A program made the translations under genes and the position numbers. Shown here one piece after another: positions 18,974 through 28,088 of a DNA stretch of 64,000 nt. The notes beneath the pieces were generated by a model, which saw nothing but the letters and a program-made list of their open reading frames with translations, made no database searches and had not been told where the DNA came from. The DNA is from Bifidobacterium sp. (GTDB lineage Bacteria > Actinomycetota > Actinomycetes > Actinomycetales > Bifidobacteriaceae). The stretch is from the NCBI RefSeq assembly GCF_022640935.1, contig NZ_JALCCV010000003.1, positions 62,001 to 126,000 of the forward strand, read 5' to 3'. How positions within the stretch are numbered: position 1 is the first letter of the stretch; every line of letters begins with the position of its first letter.

Positions 18974-20805
18974 TGTCGGCGGATGCAGGCATGCCTGCGC
19001 GTTTCCGACTGTTCGGCTGGCTGCGCCGGGCCGTGCGCCGACGTTTCGATGCCATTGCGCTGAGCACCAAGGTCCTTGCGGTCACGCTCGCCCTGCTCAT
19101 GATTGGCGCCGCAGGGATGACGCTGTCGATCCGTGAGCTGGTGGGCAACTACATGCTCGAGCGGACAAACACGCAGCTCATGGATCAGGCGCAGCTGGTC
19201 TATGAGAACATAGACCTGCTGCGCAATAAGGACTCGCAGCAAGGCAGCGCCGGCCCAACCGACTACTTCCTGCAGATGCGGGATACAAAGAACAAGATCG
19301 TGGGCGATTTGCTGGTTCCCACGCTCAAGGATGACGTCGTCTCAGTGCCCATTCTGCCGCCGAACGGCTCCATGGGTGATGTGGAGCTCGACCGGCCCTT
19401 CACTGCCCCGGCGAGCGTGAAGGTGGGAGAAGGGCCGGTCTCGCGCGCAACGCTCATGGCCGCGCAGGCGCCGTGGCGGGTGGTGGCGTTGCGGTGGGTG
19501 GCGAAACTCGATGACGACACCACCAGGGTTGGCGGCGTGGTCTATATCGGCCTGTCGCTGAGCGACCAGATCGACACAGTCAACACCCTGACACGCTATT
19601 GCGCGATGGTGGGCATAGCCATCGTGCTGCTCGGCGGCGTCATTGCCTCGCTGCTGATCCAGCAGACACTGTCGCCATTGAAACGCATCGAGAAGACAGC
19701 CGCCAAAATCGCCGCCGGCGACCTCAGCCAGCGAGTCCCCGCGGCCCCGGAAAACACGGAAGTCGGCTCACTCGCAGCCTCGCTCAATACCATGCTGGCG
19801 CGCATCGAGCGCAGTTTCCGCGAGCAGGAGAAGAGCACAGAGAAGATGAAACGCTTCGTCTCTGATGCCAGCCATGAGCTGCGCACGCCGCTTGCCACGA
19901 TTCACGGCTATTCGGAGCTCTATGCAATGCAGCGCGACATGCCCGGCGCTTTGGAGCGGGCCGACGAGTCCATAGCCCATATCGAGGCGTCGAGCTCGCG
20001 CATGACGGTGCTGGTCGAGGATCTGCTCTCCTTGGCGCGGCTTGACGAAGGCCGGGGAATCGACATCACCCAGCAAGTGCGGCTGACCGGATTGCTCGCC
20101 GACGCGGCCGACGACCTGCACGCGCTGGATCCGGACCGGAGCATCACATGCGGCACGCTTCATCTCGAACCAGGTTCGCAAGGCGCCATGCTATGCTTCG
20201 AGGCGGTTCCGCTTCCCGGTGTGACTCTGACAGGGGATTCGTCGCGGCTGCGGCAGGTCGTGACCAATATCGTGGGCAATATCCACCGTTACACGCCGCC
20301 GGATTCCCCGGTCGAAGTGGCGCTGGGTGTATTCCCGGCCGCTATCGATCCGCTGAGCCTCTCGCACATGGTTTCCGATGGAACCTCGCTGCGCCATTTC
20401 CTCGAGGCCGCTGAGGTCGGCCAGTCCCTGAATACAGGGACGAACTACGCAGTGGTGCAGGTCATCGACCATGGCCCGGGCGTTGCGGATTCATCCCAAT
20501 CGCAGATATTCGAGCGTTTCTATACTGCCGATCCTTCGCGGGCCCGGCAGAAGGGCGGTACCGGACTGGGCATGTCGATCGCGCAGTCCGTGGTCAAGGC
20601 GCATCATGGCTTCATCTGCGCCTCCACCACTCCTGGTGGCGGATTGACGCTCACAGTGGCGCTGTCTGCCGGAAACGTGCCGATGCCTCCGCACAAGGAT
20701 GATGCAGGCGCACGGTCCAAGGGCAAGACGAAGCCTCGGCAGAAAACGGAGAGGCGTGCGCGGCGAAACAAGGAGCCTAAGGCGAACAAACCGGCTTCAG
20801 CCTAG
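18973..20805 (+). CDS. Sensor histidine kinase
   Basis: A 610-residue membrane kinase partnered with the preceding regulator. Transmembrane helices at about 33-52 and 208-229 enclose an extracellular sensor of about 155 residues. Then come HAMP (about 230-283), the H-box DASHELRTPL with the phospho-accepting H301, and the ATPase domain with an N-box-like NIVGNIHRYTPP, the G1 box DHGPGVA and the G2 box GGTGLGMSIA. The C-terminal 40 residues are lysine/arginine-rich. The domain order is that of actinobacterial TrcS/MtrB-like kinases. The signal is unknown. Confidence 0.93.
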   Translation: MSADAGMPARFRLFGWLRRAVRRRFDAIALSTKVLAVTLALLMIGAAGMTLSIRELVGNYMLERTNTQLMDQAQLVYENIDLLRNKDSQQGSAGPTDYFLQMRDTKNKIVGDLLVPTLKDDVVSVPILPPNGSMGDVELDRPFTAPASVKVGEGPVSRATLMAAQAPWRVVALRWVAKLDDDTTRVGGVVYIGLSLSDQIDTVNTLTRYCAMVGIAIVLLGGVIASLLIQQTLSPLKRIEKTAAKIAAGDLSQRVPAAPENTEVGSLAASLNTMLARIERSFREQEKSTEKMKRFVSDASHELRTPLATIHGYSELYAMQRDMPGALERADESIAHIEASSSRMTVLVEDLLSLARLDEGRGIDITQQVRLTGLLADAADDLHALDPDRSITCGTLHLEPGSQGAMLCFEAVPLPGVTLTGDSSRLRQVVTNIVGNIHRYTPPDSPVEVALGVFPAAIDPLSLSHMVSDGTSLRHFLEAAEVGQSLNTGTNYAVVQVIDHGPGVADSSQSQIFERFYTADPSRARQKGGTGLGMSIAQSVVKAHHGFICASTTPGGGLTLTVALSAGNVPMPPHKDDAGARSKGKTKPRQKTERRARRNKEPKANKPASA

Positions 20806-20924
20806 GATGTGCCTGCAGCGCAGGGATGCGGCGCCCGGCTCGGGTTGCGCTAAACTGGTGATTTGGTTCGCGGGGCGCATGGACGATCCCGCGGAAGAAC
20901 GAGTCGGAACGAGTGAGGTGTGAT

Positions 20925-21314
20925 ATGCCCAGCGGACGGGTACGTTGGTTCGATGCGAACAAAGGATACGGGTTCATCACCGGCGACGACGGGAAGGATG
21001 TGTTCCTCCCCAAGATGGCGTTGCCTGCGGGAGTGTCTACCCTGCGCAAAGGCGCCAAAGTCGAATTCTCAGTGGTGGACGGGCGCAAGGGGCCCCAGGC
21101 CATGGATCTGAGCGTGGCTGGCCCTGCCCCGTCGATTGTGAAGGCGACACGACCCAAGCCCGACGACATGGTGGCTATCGTAGAAGATCTCATCAAACTG
21201 CTTGACTCGGCGGGCAACGCCTTGCGACGTCACCGTTATCCGTCGGCTGTGGAGAGCAAGAAGCTCGCCACACTGCTGCGCGCTGTCGCAGACGATTTCG
21301 ACGTACAGGATTGA
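20925..21314 (+). CDS. Cold-shock-domain protein with C-terminal extension
   Basis: A 129-residue protein. The first ~65 residues are a cold-shock domain (RVRWFDANKGYGFI, DVFLPK). The remaining ~60 residues are helical and end VADDFDVQD, a layout seen in actinobacterial long Csp proteins. The ATG at 20925 has GAGGTG upstream. In DVFLPK the usual DVFVH histidine is replaced, so RNA contact may differ from the short Csp at 14736. Its stop is 2 bases from the DUF3027 start, so the two are one operon. Confidence 0.88.
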   Translation: MPSGRVRWFDANKGYGFITGDDGKDVFLPKMALPAGVSTLRKGAKVEFSVVDGRKGPQAMDLSVAGPAPSIVKATRPKPDDMVAIVEDLIKLLDSAGNALRRHRYPSAVESKKLATLLRAVADDFDVQD

Positions 21315-21316
21315 AT

Positions 21317-22540
21317 ATGAGCACAACATCATCGAATGATAGGACGCCCGGCGACGAAATATCACGCGGCATGGCACTGAGCCAATCAACGCATGGTGAA
21401 TCACCATCGGGGCAATCGGCATCGGGCGACCCGTTGCTTGAAGCGAGCGATCTCGCCCGCCAGGCGGCCAGTGAGACAGCCGAAGACCCAAGCCTGGTCG
21501 GCGGATTCGTACAGAGCATCGAGCTTGGTGGCGACGTCACCGATTTCCGCTTCGTCGCGCTGAACCGAGGCTACGAGGGCTGGCAGTGGTCGGTCACGCT
21601 GTATCACGACGCAGAGCTCGGCCGATGGACCGTGAACGAGGCCACGCTGATTCCCACTGACAGCGCGTTGCGGCCGCCTCAATGGGTGCCGTGGAAGGAC
21701 CGCCTCACGGCGGCCGATCTGTCAGTGACCGATTCGATCGGCACCGATCCCAATGATCCGCGCCTTGAGGACGGTTTTCGCAAAACCGAATCCACGCGCG
21801 ATGATTCTGCCGATTCCGCTGGCACTCCAGAAAGCGCCGCGGCAATGGATTCAGTTTCGACGGCACCCGCACACGAGTCTCCGGCGGGCGAATTTGGCGA
21901 CGACCATGCTGATAATGCCGGCGCTGACGGCCAAACCGGCGGCGCCGGGCAAGATCAGGCCCGGCTTACGGCTTCGCAGCAGGATGTCGACGATGCCGTG
22001 GAGGAGTTCGACCTTTCACGGCGGCATGTGATGAGCCTCCTTGGCCGCTCGCAGACGGCGAAACGCTGGTATGAGGGCCAGCACGGCCCCAAATCGCTTT
22101 CGACCAAGACGGCGGCGGGCGAGGTGTGCTCCACCTGCGGCTTCTTCATCCCGCTCAAGGGCGATCTTAACGTGTTATTCGGGGTATGCGCCAACAAATG
22201 GAGTCCGGACGACGGCCGCGTGGTGTCCATCGATCACGGGTGCGGTGAGCACTCCGAGATCGATCCGCCGGAGCCCAGCCGCTTGTGGGTGCAGCCCGAG
22301 ACCGCATTCGACGATCTGCATATCGACGTCCTCGCGCAGACGCCGCGCGAGGAGCGCAGCGAAATCGAACTCATCGAAAAACTTGCCGCCGAGGACGGCA
22401 CTGAAACCGAGGGGGCGCCTGACGGCGCCGAAGCGAATGCTCCTGCCGATGCTGCTCAGGCCAAGACCGGCGCAAATGATGGCAAGGCAGATGGCAGCAG
22501 CCGCAATGGTGACGATAAGAACAAGAACGATAAGGCGTGA
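21317..22540 (+). CDS. DUF3027 protein with a cysteine cluster
   Basis: A 407-residue acidic protein. The N-terminal part (about 40-150) contains FRFVALNRGYEGWQWSVTL and the PPQWVPWKDRL element typical of DUF3027. A variable acidic linker (about 155-225) follows. A second conserved part has CSTCGFFIPLKG and a later CANKWSPDDGRVV with a further GCG, which together look like a metal-binding ribbon. The tail is Asp/Ala/Lys-rich. It is co-transcribed with the long cold-shock protein, as in many actinobacteria. The function is not known; a role with RNA or ribosomes is only suggested by the neighbour. Confidence 0.82.
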   Translation: MSTTSSNDRTPGDEISRGMALSQSTHGESPSGQSASGDPLLEASDLARQAASETAEDPSLVGGFVQSIELGGDVTDFRFVALNRGYEGWQWSVTLYHDAELGRWTVNEATLIPTDSALRPPQWVPWKDRLTAADLSVTDSIGTDPNDPRLEDGFRKTESTRDDSADSAGTPESAAAMDSVSTAPAHESPAGEFGDDHADNAGADGQTGGAGQDQARLTASQQDVDDAVEEFDLSRRHVMSLLGRSQTAKRWYEGQHGPKSLSTKTAAGEVCSTCGFFIPLKGDLNVLFGVCANKWSPDDGRVVSIDHGCGEHSEIDPPEPSRLWVQPETAFDDLHIDVLAQTPREERSEIELIEKLAAEDGTETEGAPDGAEANAPADAAQAKTGANDGKADGSSRNGDDKNKNDKA

Positions 22541-22551
22541 GTATGCGTTGC

Positions 22552-23607
22552 TCAGTGCACGACGGTGACGGTGCATTGAGCCAGATTTACGACCTGCCTC
22601 GAAACTGATCCAAGGAAATGCGCGTCTAGCCCGCCCAGGCCCCTGGTGCCGATCACGATGTGGTCCGTGTAGCGTGAGGCGCTGAGCAGCCCTTTGACCG
22701 CGGAAACGTGGAAGGCGTGCGTGCTGATGGACAGAGCCTCGGCCGTGGCCGGCGAGTCGTGAATTCGGGCTGTGACAATGTCACGGACAAGCTTCGCCGC
22801 GTATTCCTGACCGGCCTCAATGGGGGCTATCGCGTTCTCGTAGCCCGGGATGACGCCGAGCTCTTTGAATTGCCAGCAGTATACGGCATGCACGGAGGCA
22901 TGGTGCAGAGCAGCGCGGCATATGGCGAAGCGCAACGCACGGTCGGCAGCGGGGGAGCCGTCCACGCCTACCACGATTGTCCGGCCAGCGGCTTCGGCGC
23001 CCGATCCGTTCTCCGGCTTGACCCGATCATCGCCGGCCGCCGGCCCCAAAACCGTCGGCCCTAGGGCTGCGGCGATGCCGCCTTGCACGTCATGCTCGTC
23101 GGCGTCCGCACCACGCACGATCGTGACAGGCACCTGCGACTCCTCGGCCAGCGAGGAGGATGTCGAATTCGTCAGCCAGCGCATCACGCGCCCCATGCTG
23201 CGTCGCCCGACGACGATCTGCTGGGCATGCGATCCGATGCGCAGCAAGGCTGCTTCGCCAGAGGCCCGCTCCGGCGTAAGCTCGATCTTTCCCAGGTCAA
23301 TGTCAAGCCCTTTGCTCGCCTCCTTGACCCAGCCGTGCAATCGCCCGAGCATACGCTCGCGCATGGTGTCCCAGTCTTTGTCGTTGTCCGGTTCGGCGCC
23401 CAGCTCCCAGGATGGCGTCCATCCGAACACCGCATTGACGCGCTGCCGGCTGCATTCGGCCTCGCGCAGGGCCCACCGCAGGGCGGCGAAAGACTCAGGC
23501 GAGCCGTCCAAGCCGACGACGATATCGGCGTCGTATCCGCTTGCGCCGCCGCCTTCCGGGCGAGCCTTGCCGCCGTCGTTGATATGCAATTGCCGCTGGT
23601 CGTCCAT
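22552..23607 (-). CDS. Tandem universal stress protein
   Basis: A 351-residue protein with two Usp domains (about 25-165 and 205-351), each starting with VVGLDGSP or VVGVDGSP. The ATP-binding ends GRRSMGRVMRWLTNS and GTRGLGGLDAHFLGSVS are present. AGGAGG lies 5 bases before the ATG at 23607; longer starts up to 23700 are not supported. It is divergent from clpC, sharing a 141-base control region, and convergent with the DUF3027 gene only 11 bases away. Confidence 0.92.
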   Translation of the reverse strand: MDDQRQLHINDGGKARPEGGGASGYDADIVVGLDGSPESFAALRWALREAECSRQRVNAVFGWTPSWELGAEPDNDKDWDTMRERMLGRLHGWVKEASKGLDIDLGKIELTPERASGEAALLRIGSHAQQIVVGRRSMGRVMRWLTNSTSSSLAEESQVPVTIVRGADADEHDVQGGIAAALGPTVLGPAAGDDRVKPENGSGAEAAGRTIVVGVDGSPAADRALRFAICRAALHHASVHAVYCWQFKELGVIPGYENAIAPIEAGQEYAAKLVRDIVTARIHDSPATAEALSISTHAFHVSAVKGLLSASRYTDHIVIGTRGLGGLDAHFLGSVSRQVVNLAQCTVTVVH

Positions 23608-23655
23608 AGCATCCTCCTCGAGCTGCCGACTGATGCCTTCAAGCATATCGCCCCG

Positions 23656-23672
23656 TTGCGTTCTCAGCGCAA
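23656..23672. promoter_or_regulatory. Palindrome in the usp/clpC divergent region
   Basis: TTGCG-N7-CGCAA lies between the divergent usp and clpC genes. In actinobacteria clpC is commonly activated by ClgR, whose sites are GCG-rich palindromes, but this sequence is not a clear match. Listed as a candidate operator only. Confidence 0.3.
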
Positions 23673-23748
23673 TTCGCAGAAGCCAGGAAATAAACGTCAC
23701 CGCGAATCGGTAGAGTGAAGTAGATTATCAAGAAGTGGAAGGACAAGC

Positions 23749-26349
23749 ATGTTCGAACGGTTTACCGACCGTGCCAGGCGTGTGATCGTGTTGGCACAGG
23801 AAGAGGCCAGAGCGCTCCAGCACAACTATATCGGCACCGAGCATCTGCTGCTCGGCCTGATACGCGAAGGCGAAGGAGTCGCTGCCAAGGCGCTCGCGGT
23901 GAAAGGCGTGAACCTCGAAGACACCCGCAAGCAGGTCGAGGAAATGATAGGCAAGGGCAATGCCGCGCCGAACGGGCACATCCCGTTCACGCCGCATGCC
24001 AAGCAGGTGCTGGAGCTGAGTCTGCGCGAGGCGCTGCAGCTGGGGCACAGCTATATCGGCACCGAGCATATCCTGCTCGGCCTGATACGCGAAGGCGAAG
24101 GCGTGGGCACCCAGGTGCTCATCAAGATGGATGTGGATCTGGGAGAACTGCGCAGTTCCACCATCGACATGATCCGTGGCAACTCGACCACTCCGGATGC
24201 CACAGCCAAGGGCGATCTCGCCAATGCAGGCGGCGTGCAGGACAAGGCCCGGCAGACCGGCTCGGCTATCCTCGACCAGTTTGGGCGCAACCTTACGGCC
24301 GAGGCCGAGGCAGGCAAACTGGACCCGGTCATCGGGCGGTCGAACGAGATCGAACGCGTCATGGTCGTGCTTTCGCGCCGCACGAAGAACAACCCTGTGC
24401 TGATCGGCGAGCCGGGCGTCGGCAAGACAGCCGTCGTCGAAGGCTTGGCGCAGAAGATCAGCGTGGGAGATGTGCCTGAGACTTTGAAGGACAAGCAGGT
24501 GTACTCGCTTGACTTGGGTTCGATGGTCGCCGGTTCGCGCTACCGCGGCGACTTCGAGGAACGGCTCAAGAAAGTGCTCAAGGAGATCAAGACGCGCGGC
24601 GATATCGTGCTGTTCATCGACGAGATCCACACCATCGTGGGCGCAGGCAGCGCGGACGGTGCGTTGGGCGCCTCCGATATGCTCAAGCCCTTGCTGGCAC
24701 GCGGCGAGCTGCAGACCATCGGGGCTACGACCACCGACGAATACCGCAAGTATATTGAGAAGGATGCTGCGCTGGAGCGCCGTTTCCAGCCTATCCAGGT
24801 CCATGAGCCGACGATCGCCGAGACCATCGAGATCCTCAAAGGCCTGCGCGAACGCTACGAGAACCATCATCATGTCACGATCACCGATGGCGCGTTGCAA
24901 TCGGCTGCCGAGCTTTCCGCGCGCTACATCCAAGACCGCAACCTGCCCGACAAGGCCATCGATCTGATCGACGAGGCCGGTGCCCGGCTTCGCATCAAGC
25001 GGCTCACCGCCCCGCCCGAGCTTAAAGAGCTCGATGCGAGGATCGCGAAGATCTCAGCTCAGAAGGACAAGGCGATCAAGGACCAAGACTTCGAAAAGGC
25101 CGCCGAGCTGCGCGACAGCCAGGAGAAGCTCGAGGCCCAGCGCAAGGAGAAAGAGGCCTCTTGGCGCGAAGGCGGCTCCGACGTCAAGATGGTCGTGGAC
25201 GAGGACGTGATCGCCGAGGTGATCTCGAACAGCACGGGTATCCCGGTCTTCAAGCTCACTCAGGCTGAATCCAAGAAGCTGCTGGGCATGGAATCCGAAC
25301 TGCACAAACGCATCATCGGCCAGGACGAGGCCGTTTCGGCCCTGTCCCGTTCGATCCGGCGCACGCGCGTCGGTTTGAAGGATCCGAAGCGCCCTGCGGG
25401 TTCGTTCATCTTCGCCGGACCCACCGGCGTGGGCAAGACCGAGCTGGCCAAGACGCTGGCGCAGTTCCTGTTCGACGACGAGGATGCGCTGATTCGCGTC
25501 GACATGTCCGAATTCTCCGAAAAGTACGCGGCTTCGCGGCTCTTCGGAGCCCCTCCGGGGTATGTCGGTTACGAAGAGGGCGGCGAGCTCACCGAGAAGG
25601 TGCGGCGTAAGCCATTTTCCGTGGTGCTGTTCGATGAGATCGAGAAGGCCCACCCCGACATCTTCAATACTCTGCTGCAGGTGCTGGATGATGGCCATCT
25701 GACCGACGGCCAGGGACGCAAGGTCGATTTTAAGAACACGATCATCATCCTGACCACGAACCTCGGTACGCGCGACATCGCCAAGGCGGCCAATACCGGT
25801 TTCAACCTTGGTTCGGACGTCGAGACGAGCTACCAGCGGATGAAGGACCAGGTCACGAGCGAGCTCAAGCAGCAGTTCCGTCCCGAGTTCCTCAACCGTT
25901 TGGATGACATCATCGTCTTCCAACAGCTCACCGAGCCGCAGGTCCGTCAGATCGTCGATCTCGATATCGCACAGCTCAATGATCGTCTTTTCGAACGCCA
26001 TATGTCGCTGGAGCTGACTGAGAGCGCCAAGGATTTGCTCGCGCAGAAGGGCTTTGACCCGCTGCTTGGCGCGCGTCCGTTGCGCCGCGTCATCCAGCGC
26101 GACATCGAGGATGCCATCTCCGAGCAGATTCTGATGGGCAAGCTCGAAGACGGGCAGCGTGTCTTGGTCGATTCCGAAGGCGAGGGCATTCTCGGGGAGT
26201 TCACCTTCAAGGGCGTGGCTTTCGAGGAACCCAAGCCGGAAGACGAGGACGAGCTGGTCGTCGCTTCAGTGGGCGCGAACGATTTGGATGAATCGGGCGA
26301 TAGTCCCAACGACGACATTGCCGAGGACGGCGCCGAGCAGCATAGTTGA
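23749..26349 (+). CDS. clpC: ATP-dependent Clp protease ATP-binding subunit ClpC
   Basis: An 866-residue HSP100 unfoldase that feeds proteins to ClpP. Two N-terminal Clp repeats (about 1-75 and 80-150; [11 protein letters not shown] and [11 protein letters not shown]) come first. NBD1 follows with Walker A GEPGVGKT near 223, then a middle region with a UVR-like [12 protein letters not shown], then NBD2 with GPTGVGKT near 562. A C-terminal D2-small domain and an acidic tail end the protein. GGAAGG precedes the ATG. This is the ClpC type, distinguished from ClpB by the UVR-like motif and short middle domain. Downstream it converges on a DUF349 gene across three hairpins. Confidence 0.97.
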   Translation: MFERFTDRARRVIVLAQEEARALQHNYIGTEHLLLGLIREGEGVAAKALAVKGVNLEDTRKQVEEMIGKGNAAPNGHIPFTPHAKQVLELSLREALQLGHSYIGTEHILLGLIREGEGVGTQVLIKMDVDLGELRSSTIDMIRGNSTTPDATAKGDLANAGGVQDKARQTGSAILDQFGRNLTAEAEAGKLDPVIGRSNEIERVMVVLSRRTKNNPVLIGEPGVGKTAVVEGLAQKISVGDVPETLKDKQVYSLDLGSMVAGSRYRGDFEERLKKVLKEIKTRGDIVLFIDEIHTIVGAGSADGALGASDMLKPLLARGELQTIGATTTDEYRKYIEKDAALERRFQPIQVHEPTIAETIEILKGLRERYENHHHVTITDGALQSAAELSARYIQDRNLPDKAIDLIDEAGARLRIKRLTAPPELKELDARIAKISAQKDKAIKDQDFEKAAELRDSQEKLEAQRKEKEASWREGGSDVKMVVDEDVIAEVISNSTGIPVFKLTQAESKKLLGMESELHKRIIGQDEAVSALSRSIRRTRVGLKDPKRPAGSFIFAGPTGVGKTELAKTLAQFLFDDEDALIRVDMSEFSEKYAASRLFGAPPGYVGYEEGGELTEKVRRKPFSVVLFDEIEKAHPDIFNTLLQVLDDGHLTDGQGRKVDFKNTIIILTTNLGTRDIAKAANTGFNLGSDVETSYQRMKDQVTSELKQQFRPEFLNRLDDIIVFQQLTEPQVRQIVDLDIAQLNDRLFERHMSLELTESAKDLLAQKGFDPLLGARPLRRVIQRDIEDAISEQILMGKLEDGQRVLVDSEGEGILGEFTFKGVAFEEPKPEDEDELVVASVGANDLDESGDSPNDDIAEDGAEQHS

Positions 26350-26386
26350 CACTGGCTATAGTGTAGCTGAGCCCGAAAGGCATATG

Positions 26387-26436
26387 GCAATGGCCCGGTT
26401 GCAACCTGTTGATGCAGGTTGCAACCGGGCCATTGC
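26387..26436 (+). terminator. Stem-loop after clpC
   Basis: A perfect 22-bp stem (26387-26408 with 26415-26436) closes a 6-base loop. No T run follows directly, but the next hairpin starts with T6 at 26466. Confidence 0.8.
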
Positions 26437-26465
26437 GCATTGTTTGGCTGCTTATTGCGCAGTGG

Positions 26466-26503
26466 TTTTTTCTGCCAATTGCCTCGCGTACTGGCAGAAA
26501 AAA
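26466..26503. terminator. Bidirectional T/A-flanked stem-loop
   Basis: TTTTTTCTGCCA (26466-26477) pairs with TGGCAGAAAAAA (26492-26503). The symmetrical T and A ends give a T run on both strands, so it can end transcripts from clpC and from the opposing DUF349 gene. Confidence 0.75.
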
Positions 26504-26513
26504 GCCGGATGGC

Positions 26514-26561
26514 GTAGGTCGGTGGCCTTTGGTTCTCGTTGCCAAAGAGCCACCGACCTAC
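26514..26561 (-). terminator. Stem-loop overlapping the DUF349 stop codon
   Basis: A 13-bp stem (26514-26526 with 26549-26561), continued by 6 more pairs after a one-base bulge, includes the stop codon of the DUF349 gene at 26558-26560. It lies upstream (minus-strand sense) of the T-flanked hairpin. Confidence 0.7.
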
Positions 26562-27997
26562 TTCACAGCATTGAGCCACTGCTCTTTGGTTGCTTTTTCG
26601 GCTTCGAGCTTGGCTTTCTTCTTGGGATCGCCAGCCGCGCCGATCTGCTCGTCCAATTCGGCGAGCTGAGCGGTCAGCTGCTCTTCGAAGCTCGACTTGC
26701 GGGCGTCGGCCTCAGGGTCACGGCTCTTCCACTCGGCATCCTCGACCGCTTTGATCTGTTTGTCTACGGCATCAAGCCGGCCTTCGATGCGGCGCATATC
26801 CTCACGTGGCACATAGCCGATTTCGTCCCACTGCTCCTGGAGCGCAGCCAGCGCCTGGCGAGCCTGCTTGGCCGCCTTGGCGTCCTTGACCGGGACGAGC
26901 GCTTCGGCTTTCGTGAGCAGCTCCTCCTTTTTGATCAGATTCTCCCGTTCGGAAGAGTTCGTCTGTTCGCGATCGGCCTGACGTGCGTTGAAGAACGTGT
27001 CAGCAGCCTCGCGGAAGCGCGTCCACAGCGCGTCGTCCTCGGTGCGGCCGGCGCGTCCAGCCTGCTTCCAACGGTCCATAAGGTCGTTGAATTTGCGCGA
27101 AGTTTCGCCCCATGCCGTCGAATCCTTGAGCTCGTTGGCCTCGGCGATGATCTGCTCTTTGGCATGTTTGGTTTCGCTGCGCTCGCTGTCGCGCGCCTGA
27201 GCCCACTTGCGCCGGGCCTGATTGAACACGGTGCGCGCCGAGGAGAAGCGCTTCCACAGCGCGTCGGCGTCAGCTTTGTCGATTTTGACCGATGTGCGCT
27301 GATGCTGCTGCCACTGGTCGAACAGGGAACGGAACTTGTCGGCGGTGGATCGCCAGTTCGTCGTGTCGTCCAACGACGCCGCAAGCATCTCGGCCTTCTG
27401 CACAATCGCTGTGCGTTCGGCTACCGCTTTCGCCGTGGCCTCCCGGCGCGCCTTCGCCAGTTCCGCTTTCTTTGCCGAGCCTGACTTCTTCAATTCCTCG
27501 TATCGCGCCCGCAAAGACGCGATATCACCGACGACCGCCGGCCTCGCGACCTCTTCGCCAAGCGATTTGATCGATTCGTCAATTTCGCGCGGTTTGATAT
27601 TCGCCGCATCCAGGCGCGTAGCGAAGACCTCGAGCTTCGACTTGAGATCGAGGAAGCGATGCGCATACAGGCTCAGCGCTTCCTCATTGGCCGCGCCGGG
27701 GAATTGCCCGACCTCGCGCTCCGCTTCCCCTTCGCGCACGAATACCGTGCCCTGCTCGTCCACGCGGCCGAAGGCCTCGGCGGCCTTGACATCGGCTTGC
27801 GAGTGGACATTTGCTGGAACCGGCACCTTGTGCCTCACGGGTTTCTTCGCCAGTGCGGCAGGGGAGGGGATATGCGGCTTGGGCACCGAAGCCTTGGGTG
27901 CGGGGGCCTTTGACGTCGAAGCCACGGCCTGTGGCGTCGCGGGCTGTTCGGTGGTCTTAGGGGTGTGTTCGGATTCGGTGACGGTTTCGTCGGCCAT
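26558..27997 (-). CDS. DUF349-domain protein
   Basis: A 479-residue soluble protein. A Pro/Ala-rich N-terminal arm (about 1-65) is followed by repeated helical DUF349 units (about 190-420), each with a WxxxxxxFRxLxDxW-type element (NWRSTADKFRSLFDQW, AWGETSRKFNDLMDRW). The C-terminus is a charged coiled coil (about 400-479). AAGGAG stands 8 bases before the ATG. DUF349 proteins are widespread in actinobacteria. The molecular role is not established. It overlaps a terminator hairpin at its stop codon. Confidence 0.9.
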   Translation of the reverse strand: MADETVTESEHTPKTTEQPATPQAVASTSKAPAPKASVPKPHIPSPAALAKKPVRHKVPVPANVHSQADVKAAEAFGRVDEQGTVFVREGEAEREVGQFPGAANEEALSLYAHRFLDLKSKLEVFATRLDAANIKPREIDESIKSLGEEVARPAVVGDIASLRARYEELKKSGSAKKAELAKARREATAKAVAERTAIVQKAEMLAASLDDTTNWRSTADKFRSLFDQWQQHQRTSVKIDKADADALWKRFSSARTVFNQARRKWAQARDSERSETKHAKEQIIAEANELKDSTAWGETSRKFNDLMDRWKQAGRAGRTEDDALWTRFREAADTFFNARQADREQTNSSERENLIKKEELLTKAEALVPVKDAKAAKQARQALAALQEQWDEIGYVPREDMRRIEGRLDAVDKQIKAVEDAEWKSRDPEADARKSSFEEQLTAQLAELDEQIGAAGDPKKKAKLEAEKATKEQWLNAVK

Positions 27998-28088
27998 GGC
28001 CAGCTCCTTACGGCTTGTGGTGCACAGGGTACGCAGGCGCGGGAGTTGTTCCCGTGTTTTTCCGCGACCTCACCTATTATAGGGAATC

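Noticed and set aside
23728..24933. 401-codon minus-strand ORF opposite clpC
   Set aside because: It contains duplicated segments only because it is antisense to the two Clp N-repeats.
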